Shown: positions 24,286 to 33,473, numbered from the stretch's first letter. The stretch: 41,523 nt of DNA from DASSUW01 sp963730535 (GCA_963730535.1 CAVSRU010000016.1:1-41523); one strand, 5' to 3'. Notes: generated by a model not told the origin, from the sequence alone. A program made the numbers and translations.

Positions 24286-25628
24286 CGGGGTCCAACCCCA
24301 TCCTCCCGCTGCTGTGGCGCCGGCGCCGGACGTTCTTCGCCGCAGCCATCGCGACGTTCGCGGCCGCTGCCGCGCTCACGTTCACCCTCCCGCGCGTGTA
24401 CACGAGCGAGGCGTACCTGCTGGTGACGCCGACGCAGGAGGCCGGGAGCGACTTCGCGGCGACGCAGCTCACGCAGCTGCTGACCAAGACGTACTCCGAG
24501 CTGCTCCAGACCGACAGCGTGGCCGACGCCGTCGACCAGCGCCTGGGCATCGAGGACTCGGGCGAGGCGATCTCGGTGACCGCCGTGCCCCAGAGCCAGC
24601 TGCTCTCGATCGAGGCCGAAGCGGCCTCGCCGGAGCAGGCGCGCGAGCTGGCCGGCGCGTACGCGACCGTGTTCACCAGCCGCCTCCGGCAGCTCCAGGG
24701 CGCCGACGGGGCGACGGGCCGGGTGACGATCGCCGAGCCGGCCTCCACCCCGACCGGCGCGACACGTCCGCGGCCGTCGCTGTACCTCGCGCTCGGAGCC
24801 TTGCTCGCCGCCCTCGCCGGGCTCGGGGCGGCGCTGCTGCGCGACCGCCTCGACCAGCGGGTCATGCTCGACAGCGCCGCGACGGAGGTCGCCGGGCTGC
24901 CGATCCTCGGGCGCCTCCCGCGCGGCGCCAACCGGCCCGACGGCGCGGCGGCGCTGGGCGAGGCGTCGCGCCTCCTGCTGGCCAACCTGGCGTTCGCGAA
25001 CATGGGTCAGCGCCCCCGCAGCGTCGCCGTCGTCTCGGCCGGCGAGGGCGAGGGCAAGTCCACCTGCACGCTCAGCGTCGGCCGCGCGGCCGCCGAGCTC
25101 GGCACCGAGGTGCTGATCGTCGAGGCCGACCTGCGCCGGCCCGGGCTCGTGGACAAGGTCCAGGCCGGGCGCCGCGCCCGGGAAGGGTTCGCGACGGCGC
25201 TCATGCGCCCGGAGATGCCGCTCGCCGACGAAGTGGTCCACGTTCCCGGCTCGACGCTCGACCTCCTGCCCTCCGGGCCGATCCCGCCGAACCCTGCCGC
25301 GCTGCTCGCCGGTGATCGCCTCGCGAACTTCGATGCGCGCACTCGCACCGTCTACGACCTCGTCGTCTACGACACGCCGCCGTTCAGCGCCGGCGCCGAC
25401 GCCGCGCTCGTCTCCTCGGTCGCCGAAGGGGTCGTGCTCGTCGTGGACGCGACGAAGACGCACCGCACGCCGATGCTCCAGGCGATCGAGCAGCTCCGGC
25501 GCAGCCGCGCCAACGTGCTCGGCGTGGTCGTCAACCGCGCGCCCGACGCCGTCGACGCCTACTACGGCACCGCCGACGCGCCGGTCGAGCCGCTGAGCCG
25601 CGTGTCCGTCGCCCCGCCTCGCCAGTGA
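24282..25628 (+). CDS. Wzz-type chain-length regulator fused to BY-kinase/CpsD-like ATPase
   Basis: A 448-residue membrane kinase controlling EPS polymerisation. Two membrane segments (residues 17-36 and 167-186) bracket a Wzz-like external domain. The cytoplasmic ATPase has Walker A SAGEGEGKST (252-261), Walker A' LIVEADLRRP and Walker B LVVYDTPPF. In A' the first Asp usual for BY-kinases is Glu (EAD for DAD). The C-terminal end has only one adjacent Tyr pair (DAYYGTAD) instead of a Tyr cluster, so autophosphorylation may be reduced or use this pair. ATGA overlap with the gene before and GTGA with the one after. Confidence 0.88.
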   Translation: MTGSNPILPLLWRRRRTFFAAAIATFAAAAALTFTLPRVYTSEAYLLVTPTQEAGSDFAATQLTQLLTKTYSELLQTDSVADAVDQRLGIEDSGEAISVTAVPQSQLLSIEAEAASPEQARELAGAYATVFTSRLRQLQGADGATGRVTIAEPASTPTGATRPRPSLYLALGALLAALAGLGAALLRDRLDQRVMLDSAATEVAGLPILGRLPRGANRPDGAAALGEASRLLLANLAFANMGQRPRSVAVVSAGEGEGKSTCTLSVGRAAAELGTEVLIVEADLRRPGLVDKVQAGRRAREGFATALMRPEMPLADEVVHVPGSTLDLLPSGPIPPNPAALLAGDRLANFDARTRTVYDLVVYDTPPFSAGADAALVSSVAEGVVLVVDATKTHRTPMLQAIEQLRRSRANVLGVVVNRAPDAVDAYYGTADAPVEPLSRVSVAPPRQ

Positions 25629-26995
25629 ACGGGATCCGCGGGCACGTCGTCGGGCGCGACCTCGATCTCGCGCCGGTCGTCCTCGCCGGAGCCGGGGCCG
25701 CCCTCGGCGCGGCGTTCGTCGTCGTCGCCTGGGCCGTCCACCCGCTGCTGGTGCCGGGGGTGCTGGCGCTCGCCGTCCTCGTCGCGGCGACGCTCCGCGA
25801 GCCGGCCGTCGGCGTGGCCGCCGGCTTCCTGCTCGTGCCGCTCTCGAACCTCGGGGTGCTCGGGCAACCGCCGTGGGCGCTGACCACCGCCTGGGGCGCC
25901 TTCCTGTGCCTGCTCGGACTCTGGCGCCGGAGGGCCGGCGAGCCGCTGCCGGCGTTCACCCTCGCGATCGCCGCCTTCCTCGTCGTGGCGATCGTGAGCT
26001 TCGTCCTCGGCGGCGCGTCGGCGAACGGTCACCCTGAGCTGCGGTCGCTCGGCACCGGGCTTCTCTACTTCACCGGCATCGCGCTGCTGGTCCGCACCCC
26101 ACGCCAGCGGATGTGGGCGCTGGGTGGCATCGCCGCGGCCGTCGCCCTCGTCGGCGGCGTCGCCGCGTACGAGCGCGTCACCGGGGCGGTCACCGCGCAG
26201 GCGTTCTTCACGCCCGACGGCGCGCTCGTGGGGCGCGTGGCCGCGGGCTTCGGCCACCCCAACGAGCTGGGCGGCTTCCTCGTCGTGCTCATGCCCTTCG
26301 TCCTCGCGGGCGCGATCGTCGCGCGGCGCGGGCGGTGGGCGTTCGTCGCGGCGGCGGCCCTCGGCACCTATGGCGTCTACGCCTCGTTCTCCCGCGGGGC
26401 GCTGGTCGGGCTGGTGCTCGTGCCGTTCTTCTTCCTGCGCGGGCGTCGCGTCCTCGTGCTCGCTCCGACGCTCGCGCTGCTGCTCGCGCTGACCGCGCCC
26501 GGCCTCGTCGGCGAGCGGTTCGCGACGCTCACGCAGTCGGGCTCGGAGGTGGCGACGCGAGTCGACTTCTGGAGGACGGCGGCGGAGATCTGGCAGCAGA
26601 ACCCGGTGCTCGGGGCCGGGCTCGGCCAGTTCCCGCAGGCGTACGCCGAGTCGCGGCTGCCGGGCCGCGGCTTCCTGCCCGGCACGCTGTCCGAACCGCC
26701 TCCCCACGCCCACAACCTGCTGCTCCAGACGGCGGCCACGGAGGGGCTCGCGGGCCTCGTCGTGCTGCTGGCGATCCTGGCCGCGGCGGTATCCGTGGCG
26801 CTCCGGCTGCGCCGCAGCGACGACCGGTCGACCGCCGTCTTCGGCAGTGCCGCGGTCGCGTTCCTCGCCGCCTTCCTCATCCACAACCAGTTCGACGTCA
26901 CGCTGCTCGAGGGCACCGGCATCTACGTCTGGGCGCTCCTCGGCCTCGTGGCCGGCGCCTGGACGCCGGGGCGTCGCGACGGGACGGCCACGTGA
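25625..26995 (+). CDS. Wzy-like O-antigen polymerase/ligase
   Basis: A 456-residue membrane protein with about ten to twelve hydrophobic segments. It has the Wzy_C signature loop: FGHPNELGGFLVVLMPF, SRGALVGLVLVPFF, and the external segment ATRVDFWRTAAEIWQQNPVL followed by GAGLGQFPQAYAESR and HAHNLLLQTAATEGLAGLV. Because it lies inside the gene row between kinase and GT2 it is the more likely polymerase, leaving the minus-strand protein at 19658 as ligase or second polymerase (inference). GTG start overlaps the previous TGA. Confidence 0.88.
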   Translation: MNGIRGHVVGRDLDLAPVVLAGAGAALGAAFVVVAWAVHPLLVPGVLALAVLVAATLREPAVGVAAGFLLVPLSNLGVLGQPPWALTTAWGAFLCLLGLWRRRAGEPLPAFTLAIAAFLVVAIVSFVLGGASANGHPELRSLGTGLLYFTGIALLVRTPRQRMWALGGIAAAVALVGGVAAYERVTGAVTAQAFFTPDGALVGRVAAGFGHPNELGGFLVVLMPFVLAGAIVARRGRWAFVAAAALGTYGVYASFSRGALVGLVLVPFFFLRGRRVLVLAPTLALLLALTAPGLVGERFATLTQSGSEVATRVDFWRTAAEIWQQNPVLGAGLGQFPQAYAESRLPGRGFLPGTLSEPPPHAHNLLLQTAATEGLAGLVVLLAILAAAVSVALRLRRSDDRSTAVFGSAAVAFLAAFLIHNQFDVTLLEGTGIYVWALLGLVAGAWTPGRRDGTAT

Positions 26996-27801
26996 GCGCC
27001 GCGCCGGACGTCACGGTCGGGGTGGTGAGCTGGAACGACGCGCCGGCGCTCGCGCGCTGCCTGGCCGCGCTCCCGCTCGCCATCGGCGACCTGCGGGCCC
27101 AGATCGTGGTCGTCGACAACGGCTCGACGGACGACACGTGGGCGCTGCTCGAAGGGCGCGACGACCTGGAGGCGATCCGGAACGAGGGCAACCGCGGCCT
27201 CACGCCGGGGCGCAACCAGATCCTCGAGCGCGCCCAAGGCCGTGCGCTGGTGATGCTCGACTCCGACACCGAGCCGCTCCCCGGGTCGATCGCCGTCCTC
27301 TGCGCCTACCTCGACGAGCACCCGCAGGTCGGCCTGGTCGGCGCGCGGCTGCTCGATCCGGACGGCACGCTCCAGCTCTCGTGCCGGACGTTCCCGCCGG
27401 CCACGTTGCCCTTCATGCGACGGCCGCCGCTCTCGCGCGTGTTCGAGCACCGCGCCACGGTCAACCGGCATCTGATGCGCGACTTCGACCACGCCTCGCC
27501 CCGCGCCGTCGACTGGGTCATGGGCGCGTGCCAGTGCACGCGCGGCGACCTTGCGCGGCGGCTCGGCGGCTACGACGAGCGGATCTTCTCCCACGGCGGC
27601 GAGGACACCGACTGGTGCGTGCGCGTCTGGAAGGCCGGCTACGAGGTGCACTACGCGCCGGACGCCGAGGTCGTGCACGCGTACGGTCACTTCACCCGGC
27701 GCAACCCGTTCAGCAAGCAATCGCTGCGAGGGCTTGCCGATTACTTCTACATGCAGGCAAAGCATCGTGACGTCCGCGGCGGCCTGACGGGGGCCGGATG
27801 A
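26992..27801 (+). CDS. Glycosyltransferase family 2 (paralogue)
   Basis: A 269-residue GT-A glycosyltransferase. VTVGVVSWNDAPALARCLAA start, IVVVDNGSTDDTWALL, NRGLTPGRNQIL, and metal motif DSD in VMLDSDTEPLPG. Then VDWVMGACQCTRGDL and FSHGGEDTDWCVRVWKAGY with the catalytic-base region. It shares its layout and the RRPPL.RVFEH.ATV.RHLM block with the GT2 at 23446, pointing to duplication inside the locus, with different specificity likely. GTG 26992 overlaps the Wzy stop by four bases; its own TGA overlaps the methyltransferase ATG. Confidence 0.9.
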   Translation: MSAAPDVTVGVVSWNDAPALARCLAALPLAIGDLRAQIVVVDNGSTDDTWALLEGRDDLEAIRNEGNRGLTPGRNQILERAQGRALVMLDSDTEPLPGSIAVLCAYLDEHPQVGLVGARLLDPDGTLQLSCRTFPPATLPFMRRPPLSRVFEHRATVNRHLMRDFDHASPRAVDWVMGACQCTRGDLARRLGGYDERIFSHGGEDTDWCVRVWKAGYEVHYAPDAEVVHAYGHFTRRNPFSKQSLRGLADYFYMQAKHRDVRGGLTGAG

Positions 27802-28647
27802 GCGAGCTGCGGACCCGGCTGCGGCCGGACCCCGAGCTCGACGCGCGCGTGCGCGAGCACCTGCGCGCGCAGCTCGGCCGCGTGCTGCCGCGCGACCGGA
27901 GCCGGGGACTCGACTGGTACTACGACTGGGTCGTGCTCGGCTCCCGCTCGGCGGAGGCGTTCGCGATCCTGCGCGCGCACGACAAGCGGCCGGACCTTCC
28001 GTGGCTCGACATCGGATCCGGGCTCGGCACGTTCGTGCTCCTGGCTCGCAGCGAGGGGCGCGCGGCCGTCGGCGTCGAGCCGGAGCGGGCGGAGCTCGAG
28101 CTCGCCAACGAGCGCGTCGCGCGCATGAAGGACGCGGGGCGGGAGCCGTTCCGGCACGGCACGGGCGAAGCCCTGCCGTGGGAGCGACGCCTCGATGGGC
28201 GGCGCCCTCCTGCACGACGTGCTCGAGCACGTCGGCGACTGGCGCGCCGTGCTGCGCGAGGCGTGGCGCGTCCTGGCGCCGGGCGCGTCGCTCTACGTCA
28301 AGGGGCCGAGCTATGCGGTCCGCTTCGTCGAGCCGCACTACCGCGTGCCCTGGCTGCCGCTCCTCCCCCGCCCCGCGGCGCGCCGGTACCTGCGCCTGCT
28401 CGGCCGCGACCCGGACTACTTCGAGCACATCGGCTACCGGCGGCGGGGAGAGGTGCTGCGCGAGCTGCGGACGATCGGCTTCGAGCTGGAGTTCCCGCGG
28501 CTCGCCAAGCTGCACGAGCCCAGCTCGGTCAACCGCCCGTGGGCACGGCGGCTGGCGGCGCTGGCGGCTCGCGTGCCGGCTGCCGAGCGGCTCGCCGAGA
28601 GCCCGCTCCAGTCGACGATCGACGTCGTCGCCCGCAAGCCGGGCTGA
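27798..28647 (+). pseudogene. Class I SAM methyltransferase, one +1 frameshift
   Basis: A SAM-dependent methyltransferase of about 282 residues if the frame is repaired. Motif I is LPWLDIGSGLGTFVLLA followed by the acidic GVEPERAELE. Then a frame change near 28183-28190 (after GEALPWE) leads to ALLHDVLEHVGDWRAVLREA and VLAPGASLYVKGP (post-motif region of class I enzymes), ending FELEFPRLAKLHEP...VARKPG. The gene length is three times 283 plus one base, in line with a single extra base. It sits between a GT2 and a GT4-like gene, so it likely methylates an EPS sugar. TGATG overlap with the next gene. Confidence 0.8.
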
Positions 28648-29849
28648 TGGGCCGGTCGCTGCTCTTCTACTCGGCCTGGCCGCTCGGCTACCACAACCTG
28701 GAGGCCGAGCGGAAGGCGCGCGGCTTCGCGGCGGCGGGCTACGACACGGTGTACGTCGCGGGCGTCGGCATCCGCAACCCGCGCCTGCGAACGCTGCCCA
28801 AGGCGGTCGACCGGGTCGCCCGCGGCATGGTCGGGCGCAACGGAGCGGCGAGCTCACCCGTCGTCGCCGATCAGCTGCGCTCGGGGTCCGTCCTCGTCAT
28901 GCCGCCGCGGCAGGTCGCATCGGTGCGGCGAGCCAACGCGCGCTGGATCGGCCGCCGCCTCACGGAGATGCTCGGCCCGGGCGCCGTCGCGTGGATCCGC
29001 TGGCCGACGCCCGAGCTGGTCGACGCCCTCGCGACCGCGGACCTCTCCGCGGTCGTCTACGAGTGCGTCGACGCCTACCACCACACGCCGGGGATCACGG
29101 GACCCTGGGCGGCGCGCCACGAGCAGGCCGAGCGGGCTCTCGTGCAGCTCGCCGACGCCGTCGTCGTCCCCAGCGAGCATCTGGCCGAGCGGTTCCGCGG
29201 GTCGGCGTCGCGGGTCGAAGTCGTCCCCCACGGCGTGACGCTCGAGGCGTTCCCGTTCGTCCCGCCCCGGGAGGACCGGAGCCGGCCGGTCGTCGGCTTC
29301 GTCGGAACGCTCGACTACAAGCTCGACCTCGGCTTCCTCCGTCACGTCGCCGAGCGCCGCCCGGACTGGTCGATCCGGCTCATCGGCCCGGTCCAGGAGG
29401 GGTTCGACCCCGCCGCGCTGGCCGATCTCCGGAACGTCTCCGTCGAGCCGGCCATCCCCTACGAGCGCGTCGGGGCGGCGATCGCCGGCTTCGACGCGAG
29501 CATGATGCCGTACCGCGACGACCCCGTGTACCGCTCCTCGACGCCGCTCAAGAACCTCGAGATCATGGCCGTCGGCCGCCCGGCGGTCGCGCGCCCGACG
29601 CGAGCCCTCGAGGCCTACGCGGACGTGATCGGGCTCGCCACCACGCCTGAGGAGTTCCTCGCCGGTCTGGACCGGGTGCTGGCGAGCGACTCGACTGGCC
29701 TTGCGAGGCGTCGCCGGGGGCGTGCCGAGCAGGAGAGCTGGCGGCTGAGGATGGACGAGCTGCTCGGCCTCCTGGAGGCGCTCAAGGCGGGCCCCGACGC
29801 CGCCGATGCACCTCTAGACAGACCACAGAGCGTCGCCCACTCCCGATAG
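28647..29849 (+). CDS. Glycosyltransferase, GT4-like (GT-B fold)
   Basis: A 400-residue GT-B glycosyltransferase. N-domain: SLLFYSAWPLGYHNLEAERK, YECVDAYHHTPG, ADAVVVPSEHLAERF and VEVVPHGVTLEAFPF. C-domain: VVGFVGTLDYKLDLGFLRHV, IRLIGPVQEGFDPAAL and SSTPLKNLEIMAVGRPAVA, where a GT4 donor-binding E-x7-E would be expected; only the single Glu in KNLEIMA is clear. This is a WsaF/GumK/BshA-like arrangement. The start ATG overlaps the stop of the methyltransferase by one base. It is the last gene of the overlapping chain; 53 bases separate it from the secreted hydrolase. Confidence 0.85.
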   Translation: MGRSLLFYSAWPLGYHNLEAERKARGFAAAGYDTVYVAGVGIRNPRLRTLPKAVDRVARGMVGRNGAASSPVVADQLRSGSVLVMPPRQVASVRRANARWIGRRLTEMLGPGAVAWIRWPTPELVDALATADLSAVVYECVDAYHHTPGITGPWAARHEQAERALVQLADAVVVPSEHLAERFRGSASRVEVVPHGVTLEAFPFVPPREDRSRPVVGFVGTLDYKLDLGFLRHVAERRPDWSIRLIGPVQEGFDPAALADLRNVSVEPAIPYERVGAAIAGFDASMMPYRDDPVYRSSTPLKNLEIMAVGRPAVARPTRALEAYADVIGLATTPEEFLAGLDRVLASDSTGLARRRRGRAEQESWRLRMDELLGLLEALKAGPDAADAPLDRPQSVAHSR

Positions 29850-29902
29850 CGGCAAACCCATCGCGGGCCGGGCACGCGGCGTGACCCCACGGAGAGCCCC
29901 CG

Positions 29903-31300
29903 ATGTCCGTACCCCGGCGCGCGCGCCGAACCAGCAGACGACTCCTCGCCCTCGCACTGGGCGTGGTCGTCGCGACGCTCTGCGCGTCGCCCGCGCAGGC
30001 CGCTGAGGTGGGCACGGTGCCGGACCTGACCTGGGGGGCCAGCCGAGCGGAGGTCGACCGCACGGTGCGCCTCATGCGGGAGAGCGGCATCCGCTGGGTC
30101 CGGATGAACGCCTCGTGGGCCGCCGTGGAGCCCAACTACAAGGGGTCGCTCGACGCGGGGGCGCTCGCGAGCCTCGACTATGCCGTCGACGCCGTCCGCG
30201 ACGCCGGGATCCGCGTGGTCATGCCGATCGCCGACGGCGTGCCGTACTGGGCCTCTGCCGATCCCGCCAAGCGAGATAGCGGCGGGACCCGCAGCTGGAA
30301 CCGGTACTGGCGCCCCACGCGCTTCTCCGACTACGCCGACCTGGTCAGCGCTCTCGTGGAGCGCTACAGCGCCCGCGGCGTGCACCACTACGAGATCTGG
30401 AACGAGCCCAACCACCCGCGCTTCTGGCCCTCCGGCGCCTCGGACCCCGCGGAGTACGCGCAGCTGCTGCGCGCAGGCTCGGCCGCGGTGCGAGCCGCCG
30501 ACCCGTCGGCGACCGTCCTCCTCGGGGGCCTCGCCGGGAACGACTATGCGTGGCTCGAGCGGCTCTACGCGACCGGCGCGCGCGACGCCTTCGACGCCGT
30601 CGCCGTGCATCCGTACACGGGCGCGGTCGATCCCACGTTGTGCTGGAACCAGGCGGGGACCGCCCGCAAGGCGAAGGACGCGTTCTGCGGCATCGAAGAG
30701 GTGCACGCGTCGATGGTCGCGGCCGGCGACGGCGCCAAGGGCATCTGGGTGACGGAGTTCGGCTGGGCGACCAACACGACCGAGTACGGCGTGTCCGAGG
30801 CCGTGCAGGCCGACTACCTGACCAAGGGCTTCGAGCGGCTCGAGCGCTACCCGTACGTCAAGGCCGCCTTCTGGTACACGTTCCGCAACGTCTACTGGCT
30901 CGCCGACGAGGCGGCGAACTGGGAGGCGAGCACGGGTCTCGTGCGGACCGACTTCTCGCCCAAGCCGGCGCTGCGTGCGCTGCGTGACTACGCCGGTGGC
31001 GCGAGCGCCTTCACCACCCGTGTCCGCCGCGGCTCGCAGGTCGTCCGGCTGGTGGGCCGGGTCGCCGGCGTGAAGAGCGGCACCGTGGCGGTGCGCGTCT
31101 CCCGGCGTCCGATCGCCGCCGGCACCTGGCGGCGCGTCGGCACCCGCAAGGTCGCGCTGAGCCGCCTGGGACGCTGGTCGGTGCGCCTCAAGCTCACGGC
31201 CAGCGCCCGGTACCGGGTCGACGCCGTCTATCGCCGGCGCGCCCTCGCCATGACGGCTCAGCGGCGCAGCACGCCCGTCGTCCAGAGCACCGCCAGGTAG
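29903..31300 (+). CDS. Secreted glycoside hydrolase, PslG/cellulase-like (GH-A clan)
   Basis: A 465-residue secreted TIM-barrel hydrolase. A signal peptide (residues 1-34, RRLLALALGVVVATLCASPAQA) is followed by WGASRAEVDRTVRLMRESGI, an opening typical of PslG and related GH39/GH5-like enzymes. The acid/base is Glu168 in YEIWNEPNHPRF and the nucleophile Glu285 in IWVTEFGWAT. A C-terminal beta-rich basic domain (residues 340-465) may bind glycan. In Pseudomonas, PslG lies in the psl EPS operon and trims the polymer; this gene has the same setting. Its last 43 bases overlap the 3' end of the opposite-strand flippase gene. Confidence 0.88.
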   Translation: MSVPRRARRTSRRLLALALGVVVATLCASPAQAAEVGTVPDLTWGASRAEVDRTVRLMRESGIRWVRMNASWAAVEPNYKGSLDAGALASLDYAVDAVRDAGIRVVMPIADGVPYWASADPAKRDSGGTRSWNRYWRPTRFSDYADLVSALVERYSARGVHHYEIWNEPNHPRFWPSGASDPAEYAQLLRAGSAAVRAADPSATVLLGGLAGNDYAWLERLYATGARDAFDAVAVHPYTGAVDPTLCWNQAGTARKAKDAFCGIEEVHASMVAAGDGAKGIWVTEFGWATNTTEYGVSEAVQADYLTKGFERLERYPYVKAAFWYTFRNVYWLADEAANWEASTGLVRTDFSPKPALRALRDYAGGASAFTTRVRRGSQVVRLVGRVAGVKSGTVAVRVSRRPIAAGTWRRVGTRKVALSRLGRWSVRLKLTASARYRVDAVYRRRALAMTAQRRSTPVVQSTAR

Positions 31301-32681
31301 GCGGCGACCGCGCCGAGGCCGGCGACCTCGACCGGCAGCGAGTCGCCGGCGATGGCGACGGCTGAGGCGGCGCACGCCGCCAGCGCGGTCCGCACGACCG
31401 GGAAACGCGGCCACGGGACGAGGCGGCCGCGGCGGGCGGCGGCCACCAGGGCGACCATGTTCACCGCCTCGGTGACGACGGTGACCACGGCGGCGCCCAT
31501 GATCCCGTGGCGGGGGATCGCCCACAGGTTGAGGCCGACGTTCAGTGCGGCGCAACCGCCGGAGACCACGGTCAGCCAGAGCTCCCGGCCCGCCCCGCGC
31601 AGCACCGCCTGCGCGATGAGGCTCACCGCCCCCAGCGGGCAGATCCAGATGACGAGCGCGAGGACGTCCGCCGACTGCTCGAACTCATCGCCGTAGAGGC
31701 GGTCGATGATGCCTCCCGCCAGCAGGCACGTGATCAGCGCGATCGGAAGGGAGATCAGGAGCACGAGCCGGAGACCGCGGTGCCATGACGCCTCGAACTC
31801 GGCCGGGTCCCCGTGGTACGTGCGCGCGAACACGGGCGTCAGGGCAGTTGCCAGCATCCACGGCGGGATCTGCGCGCCCATCATCAGCGCGTAGGCCGCC
31901 GCGTAGAGCCCGGCCGCCCGCTCGTCCTGGAGCCACCCGAGGAACACGGTGTCGACCCGCAGGTACGTCATGACGAAGATGGCGATCAGGCCCATCGAGG
32001 CGACGGACGCGCCAGTTCACGGCCGCCGACGCCCCGCGTGCGCGACGCAGCGTCGCCGCCTCGCCGACTTCCCGCCGGAGCCTGAAGGCCGCCGCTGTCG
32101 CCTGGAGGACCGCGACGAGCAGGATCCAGCCGACCACGTAGGCGAGCCGCTCGGTCGCGAGGGCGAGGACGATGCCGCCGGCACCCCGCACACCCGCGGC
32201 GATCGCCGTGGCGCGGGCCTCGTAGTGCATCGCCTCGCGCCCCTGGAAGTAGCCGTAGACGAAGATCGAGAGCCCGTCCAGGAGCGCGGCCAGGACCATC
32301 GCGACGATCACCGCGAGCAGCTCCTCGCCGCTGACGACGAGGGCGGCGACCCCCGCCGTCAGCAGGAAGGTCGACGCCGAGCAGCGAGACCTTGGCGACG
32401 AGGAGCGCCGGCAGCACCGCCTCGCCACCGCGCCGGTCACGGGCGATCTCGCGCGACAGGTACGGCGTCAGCCCGAGGTCGGCCACCGGCTGGAGCACCA
32501 CGCCGAGCGCGAGCGCCAGCGCGTACTGCCCGTAGCTCTCCGCGCCCAGCGCGCGAGCGAGCACGATCCCGAGCGCGAACATCAGCAGCCGCACGACGAT
32601 CGTCGCCGCACCCAGCACGCTCGCGTTGCGAAGGACCGTGGCCCCGAGCGGGCCCGATGGCGGGGCAGGCGTCCTGGTCAC
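31258..32681 (-). pseudogene. Wzx-type oligosaccharide flippase, two +1 frameshifts
   Basis: A MATE/MVF-superfamily lipid-linked-oligosaccharide flippase, about 473 residues once repaired. Frame one (from GTG 32681) gives LRNASVLGAATIVVRLLMFA to ALLVAKVSLL. A shift near 32375 gives TFLLTAGVAALVVSGEELLA to EAATLRRARGASAAVNW. A shift near 32010 gives GLIAIFVMTYLRVDTVFLGW to the end. Both shifts equal one extra base, and total length is three times 474 plus two. Twelve or more hydrophobic helices are visible across the frames. It is the only flippase in the locus, so if truly broken the EPS could not be exported by the Wzx/Wzy route. Confidence 0.82.
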
Positions 32682-32735
32682 GTCCGCCCCATGGTGGCTC
32701 AGCGAGCGGCGGCGGGTACACTGCACGCTGCTTTT

Positions 32736-32807
32736 GGGCGCGTAGCTCAGTGGGAGAGCGCTCGCTTCACACGCGAGAGGTCGCAGGTTCGAAACCCGCC
32801 GCGCCCA
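32736..32807 (+). tRNA. tRNA-Val (anticodon CAC)
   Basis: Acceptor stem GGGCGCG (32736-32742) pairs with CGCGCCC (32800-32806). D-arm GCTC...GAGC. Anticodon stem CTCGC/GCGAG encloses loop TTCACAC with anticodon CAC at 32768-32770, reading GUG (valine). The T-arm GCAGG-TTCGAAA-CCCGC has one A/C mismatch in the middle. CCA is not encoded. TACACT at 32717-32722 is a plausible -10. The gene lies between the flippase start and an accessory-looking region. Confidence 0.95.
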
Positions 32808-33145
32808 TCGTCTGAAGTCCCTGCATCTGCTCGGACTTCGTCGTTTGTGGGGATGTGCTCCTCCGCCCCTCGTGGCCCCTCATCGGGGCCTGTGGTGCCC
32901 AATCATGGCCCTCGACGCCCGCTCATCAAACGGAGCAGCGGGCGTCTCGCTCCGCGTCGCGTGTCGGCTGCTGCTCGTATTCGTCCAACCCGGCAGCGAG
33001 GCGGCCGTCGGCGAGGGCGCCCGCAGACTGCTCCATTCGTCGCGAAGCAGCGATCTCGACTTGCGCTCCCGCTCGTCGTCCCCCGAGCGAGCGTCGTCGG
33101 AGCCTCCGCGCAGACGCCTCCTTTCAATGGGGAGGCGGCACTCTC
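32808..33145. other. Gene-free stretch with three inverted repeats
   Basis: No credible coding frame here. GAAGTCC/GGACTTC (32814-32820 and 32833-32839) could be a hairpin ending the tRNA transcript. GACGCCCGCT/AGCGGGCGTC (32914-32923 and 32937-32946) is a 10-bp perfect stem around a 13-base loop. CGCCTCC/GGAGGCG (33115-33121 and 33131-33137) lies just past the 3' end of the small minus-strand gene and may be its terminator. None has a T run. Being next to a tRNA this could be an integration scar, but no integrase or att duplication is seen. Confidence 0.5.
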
Positions 33146-33298
33146 CTACGCGCGGTCCCGACGCGAGAGCCAGCCGCCCAGAGCACCGAGCGCCAACCCA
33201 ACCTCGGGGGCCAGGGGCAGGTCGGTGATGAAGCCGATGACGATGCCGAGCGCCAGTCCGGTCACCGCGCCGACCGCGATCGCGGGTCCGATGCTCAT
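33146..33298 (-). CDS. Small Gly-rich membrane protein
   Basis: A 50-residue protein: MSIGPAIAVGAVTGLALGIV, then a short turn with LPLAPEV and a second hydrophobic Gly/Ala segment ending WLSRRDRA. Two helices with G-x3-G spacing suggest a glycine-zipper hairpin in the membrane. The frame is open upstream, but only from ATG 33298 is it protein-like. Alone between non-coding DNA and a divergent membrane-protein gene. Function unknown. Confidence 0.55.
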   Translation of the reverse strand: MSIGPAIAVGAVTGLALGIVIGFITDLPLAPEVGLALGALGGWLSRRDRA

Positions 33299-33473
33299 GC
33301 GGGCGAGTCTATGTCGGGCCGTGATTGCCCGCGGGGCCGGACTCCGGTGTGTGCGGTGCGCTGCGTGGGAGTAGCGTTCGTGACCGAGATGGTGCCGCCT
33401 GCAGATTACGCCGAAGGCTCCCGGCCAGTGGCGGCCGGTGAACTGCGGGGATGACCTCCGCACGGAGCCGGCG

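Noticed and set aside
32808..33145. Small ORFs behind the tRNA as genes
   Set aside because: Frames lack ribosome sites and look random; only inverted repeats can be supported.
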